A DNA stretch of 31,694 nt from Firmicutes bacterium CAG:631. GTDB lineage: Bacteria > Bacillota_I > Bacilli_A > RFN20 > CAG-631. Both the position numbers and the translations under genes were made by a program. The stretch is from NCBI GenBank assembly GCA_000433015.1, contig HF998022.1:83716-115409 (forward strand). Reading direction: 5' to 3'. This document shows, piece by piece, positions 31,072-31,694 of this stretch (positions are counted from its first letter, which is position 1; each line of letters opens with the position of its first letter). Under the pieces are notes generated by a model that was not told the DNA's origin, did no database searches, and was given only the letters and a program-made list of their open reading frames with translations.

Positions 31072-31694
31072 ATGAACAAAGAAGAAATGAAAAGGCGATT
31101 AGAAGAAAATGTAGAGCCTAAGTATAATAAGCAGAGAAACTTAGAAGAAATTAAATCTAATTTGACATTTACAAACGAAAAAGAGATTATGGAATCAATG
31201 GTTCAAGAAAAGCAACAACAAACACAAAAATATCGTTGGATGACATTATTTTTTGTGCTTTTAGGGTGCTTTTTGTTAATTGGAACAAATTGGATTACAT
31301 ACACAAATACTTTAAAAAAAATTCCAGATAAAGATAATATTAAAGTACAAAAGACAATTCTAGTTGAAAATTATTTTGAAGAAAATAATCTTGCTGACTT
31401 TTCTTATTTCCCCAATTTTACTTTATATATAGAGGAAGATTACGAGTTTTCTTTGTATCAAGGAGAAAAAAATAATCAATTAATATATGTCTATTATATT
31501 GGAATTCTCTTTATAAAACAGGAAAACAAACTAGATTTAAATATCACTAATGAAGATAATCAATCCATTATAATATCTAAAAATTTATCTGAACGGTATG
31601 CAATAGGTGAGTTAAATTTAGAAGATTTAACACAAGGAAGTCAATTAACCATTGATATTTATGAAAACGATAACTTTTTAGAACAACGAATCAT
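31072..31694 (+). CDS. Single-pass membrane protein, partial (runs off the window)
   Basis: At least 207 codons are open from ATG 31072 (ribosome site AAGGGGA) to the window end. The first 55 residues are highly charged and helical (MNKEEMKRRLEENVEPKYN), then one membrane segment (about 56-76, WMTLFFVLLGCFLLIGTNWI), then an outside domain rich in beta strands (NFTLYIEEDYEFSLYQ, LDLNITNEDNQSI). No family is recognised. A cytoplasmic charged arm plus an external domain fits a sensor or anti-sigma-like protein, but no sigma factor is in view. The promoter carries a palindromic operator. Confidence 0.7.
   Translation, partial: MNKEEMKRRLEENVEPKYNKQRNLEEIKSNLTFTNEKEIMESMVQEKQQQTQKYRWMTLFFVLLGCFLLIGTNWITYTNTLKKIPDKDNIKVQKTILVENYFEENNLADFSYFPNFTLYIEEDYEFSLYQGEKNNQLIYVYYIGILFIKQENKLDLNITNEDNQSIIISKNLSERYAIGELNLEDLTQGSQLTIDIYENDNFLEQRI

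Noticed and set aside
1..31694. CRISPR array, insertion sequence or prophage
   Set aside because: I found no regularly spaced identical repeats, no transposase or integrase frames and no phage structural genes.

Overview
The window comes from an AT-rich, low-GC Gram-positive-type bacterium, most likely a gut-associated Bacillota of the Bacilli/Erysipelotrichia/Mollicutes-neighbouring kind. The evidence is near-consensus TTGACA/TATAAT promoters, AGGAGG-type ribosome sites, U-tailed hairpin terminators, many lipoproteins with Ser/Thr-rich linkers after the lipobox, and familiar Bacillota genes (ychF, mutY, mgsA, ferritin, M29 aminopeptidase, VanZ, ZIP). Tryptophan is read from TGG. None of the 28 apparently intact genes whose stop lies in the window ends in TGA (24 TAA, 4 TAG).

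Region 1 (1-1650) is accessory. It holds a 24-residue membrane-peptide gene whose ribosome site can pair with its own 3' region, like a type I toxin mRNA. Next is a two-gene operon (a 15-residue repeat protein overlapping a GIY-YIG nuclease) driven by a promoter whose spacer is largely a run of nine G. It is followed directly by a multi-helix structured RNA that ends in a terminator. This is the best candidate for an undescribed system here.

Region 2 (1.9-11.4 kb) is mostly housekeeping: a SHOCT membrane protein, a DapB-like dehydrogenase, a uridine-kinase-like P-loop kinase, a short-chain dehydrogenase, YchF, an SGNH-hydrolase lipoprotein, a zinc-ribbon membrane protein, an M29 aminopeptidase, tRNA-Arg(CCG), ferritin, MutY and tRNA-Ser(GGA).

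Region 3 (11.4-15.0 kb) is decayed or accessory. It contains remnants of a polymorphic toxin including the end of a Hint-type domain, a PH-like membrane protein, a membrane-anchored HNH nuclease, an aldo/keto reductase fused by deletion to the tail of an ECF transporter S component, and a DUF1893 gene whose expected start codon reads ATA.

Region 4 (15.1-31.7 kb) holds a ZIP metal transporter, then a run of cell-surface lipoproteins (two tandem paralogues, a beta-helix protein, a 1165-residue GLUG/InlB-repeat protein, a metallo-beta-lactamase-fold lipoprotein and a 521-residue protein). Mixed in are a VanZ protein, methylglyoxal synthase and a polyamine pair: agmatinase plus a tandem SpeD-fold decarboxylase whose first half has lost its catalytic residues. 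The window ends inside a single-pass membrane protein gene. Two promoters, for the paralogous lipoproteins and for this last gene, carry perfect palindromes with the same core TGTTAAACA, suggesting a shared repressor.
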